NCBI RefSeq assembly: GCF_004681185.1
Contig: NZ_SRIF01000004.1
Location: 186,001-250,000, forward strand
Source: Haloarcula amylovorans
Lineage (GTDB): Archaea > Halobacteriota > Halobacteria > Halobacteriales > Haloarculaceae
Direction: 5' to 3'
DNA: 64,000 nucleotides
The translations under genes were made by a program, and so were the position numbers. Shown here one piece after another: positions 63,024 to 64,000 of this stretch. Numbering within the stretch: the first letter of the stretch is position 1; each line of letters opens with the position of its first letter. The notes beneath the pieces are model-generated. The model was not told the DNA's origin, ran no database searches, and saw only the letters and a program-made list of their open reading frames with translations.

Positions 63024-64000
63024 CGGGCACCTCTCCGTTGGAGTATCGTTGCGAGTGGTCTCTTGGGTAACCAATCAACGATTGAAACACCTGCTTGACG
63101 AAGAACCTGAATTCGTAGATCGCGACGTCGACTGGCGAGTGCCGTTCCAGTTGACCCTCTTGCTGTAACATCGGGTGAGATAACGGTCACAGGATGGCCA
63201 TTTGCTTCGAGTGTAAGTGGAACTTCGAGTGCAGGTTCATCGAGTAACGGTGAAAGAAAGATGACTCCGGTTCCTCGATCAAGGTGCTGACGGAGTTTCT
63301 GTAACTGTTGTTCCACGGACATCTGTGTAGTCCTGTCAGTGGGTGGATCTAGTGGGAGAGTTGCTGGGTCATCGAGGGTTCGCTGTATCATCTCGGTGTG
63401 CGCAGCACCTGTATTCGGAGCGACCCATGTACAGTCAGTAGTCAGGACTGCGAGGCCAATACGCTCGTTGGAGGCAGACATCGACTCAAGTAGCGTCCGC
63501 GCTGCGCTCCGTTCGGACAGAACCGCATGTGGTTCGTCATCACCACACGACCGGTAACACTGGTTACGGGCGTCGAGACAGAGCGTAAGTGTGCGTGAAT
63601 AGTCCTCGTGAAAACTGATTGTCGCCAGCTCACCTGAGCGAGCGTACCGCTTCCAATCGATTCGACTAACTGGATCACCAGGACGATAGGGGCGGAGTTT
63701 TGAAAATTCCGTTCCGCTCCCGCTATCAGCTGTTCGAACTGAACCAGGGAACTGTCGAGTAACCCAATTGGCTACCGGTGTTTGATTCGGTCCACGGCAG
63801 TCCAGCTCCGTCTCTGTCGTGATCGTCGTAGTCGTGCGGAGACTCTTGCTCTGGTTATATGCAACGACAGTCGCCGGTTCAAACTGATGAACACCTGACT
63901 TTCCTGTTACAGTGTACGAGAATGTCGTCTGTTTACCAGGGCCAAGTACTGCGATATGTCGTGCAGAACCGTTTCGAACCGGGAGCAGTTTCGGGATGCC
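63020..64000 (-). CDS. DUF58 protein, 5' end outside the window
   Basis: The frame is open to the window edge. The visible 326 residues include the family signature LRPYRPGDPVSRIDWKRYAR, then SGELATISFHEDYSRTLTLC and LDARNQCYRS, which form the start of the vWA-like domain. The preceding part (TTFSYTVTGKSGVHQFEPAT) is the usual beta-rich domain. DUF58 proteins usually sit with MoxR ATPases and transglutaminase-like membrane proteins and may assemble surface complexes. The remainder of that operon should lie beyond 64000. Confidence 0.85.
   Translation of the reverse strand, partial: GIPKLLPVRNGSARHIAVLGPGKQTTFSYTVTGKSGVHQFEPATVVAYNQSKSLRTTTTITTETELDCRGPNQTPVANWVTRQFPGSVRTADSGSGTEFSKLRPYRPGDPVSRIDWKRYARSGELATISFHEDYSRTLTLCLDARNQCYRSCGDDEPHAVLSERSAARTLLESMSASNERIGLAVLTTDCTWVAPNTGAAHTEMIQRTLDDPATLPLDPPTDRTTQMSVEQQLQKLRQHLDRGTGVIFLSPLLDEPALEVPLTLEANGHPVTVISPDVTARGSTGTALASRRRDLRIQVLRQAGVSIVDWLPKRPLATILQRRGAR

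Overview
The window reads as DNA from a halophilic archaeon (class Halobacteria). The predicted proteins are strongly acidic. There are many twin-arginine (Tat) lipoproteins and secreted proteins, a Bat-type HTH_10 regulator, a TrmB regulator, an Orc1/Cdc6 remnant, haloarchaeal IS6/IS5/IS1341-type insertion sequences, fused amino-acid-permease/universal-stress proteins and truncated haemoglobin. The density of broken genes, insertion-sequence scraps and plasmid-type small genes suggests a secondary replicon or a plastic chromosomal island. I saw no rRNA, tRNA or CRISPR array. The species cannot be fixed from the sequence alone.

Layout. 0-5 kb: a partial DUF1232 gene, small conserved genes, and a minus-strand pair of an oligopeptide-type solute-binding lipoprotein and an APC permease. 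5-17 kb: a decayed region with a frameshifted permease, a Bat-like regulator, an alpha/beta hydrolase, a DUF2891 remnant cut by an IS6-type fragment, several small Tat lipoproteins (one with a stop as codon 2), an IS5 remnant, a cupin gene and an apparently intact IS1341-type tnpB element with its predicted guide RNA. 17-21 kb: a methyltransferase and a large multi-PAS/GAF histidine kinase.

21.4-27.3 kb is the most remarkable part. Seven co-directional, mostly touching genes encode an R2lox-like di-metal oxidase, an MDR (enoyl-reductase/quinone-oxidoreductase type) reductase, an acyl carrier protein, a FabF-type ketosynthase, an AcpS-type phosphopantetheinyl transferase, a FabD-type malonyl transferase and a FabG-type ketoreductase. 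This is nearly a complete bacterial-style type II fatty-acid/polyketide system with tailoring enzymes, inside an archaeon. No dehydratase or KAS III is present here.

27.3-31.6 kb is a graveyard: an ISH14-like transposase scrap, a broken DUF262 gene fused head-to-head to another gene fragment, a VapBC-type toxin-antitoxin pair, and a plasmid-type gene truncated by a second IS6-type fragment. 31.6-39 kb is an ordered transport block: universal stress proteins, an APC-UspA fusion transporter, an Lrp-RCK regulator, TrkA and TrkH. 39-43 kb again holds remnants (lipoamide-dehydrogenase C-terminus, Orc1/Cdc6 C-terminus) around a truncated haemoglobin and a membrane-anchored HTH protein. 43-52 kb is a carbohydrate locus: two very large Tat-exported GH97 alpha-glucosidase-type enzymes and a divergent TrmB sugar regulator.

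52-61 kb carries plasmid-type genes: a broken ArdC-like gene, a DUF6610-like gene, small operons, a decayed tnpB and another histidine kinase. It also contains a recurrent hairpin element (three good copies and one weak) whose stems differ in sequence but stay paired. 61-64 kb ends in a minus-strand run of a cysteine-containing membrane protein, a polytopic membrane protein and a DUF58 protein that leaves the window.
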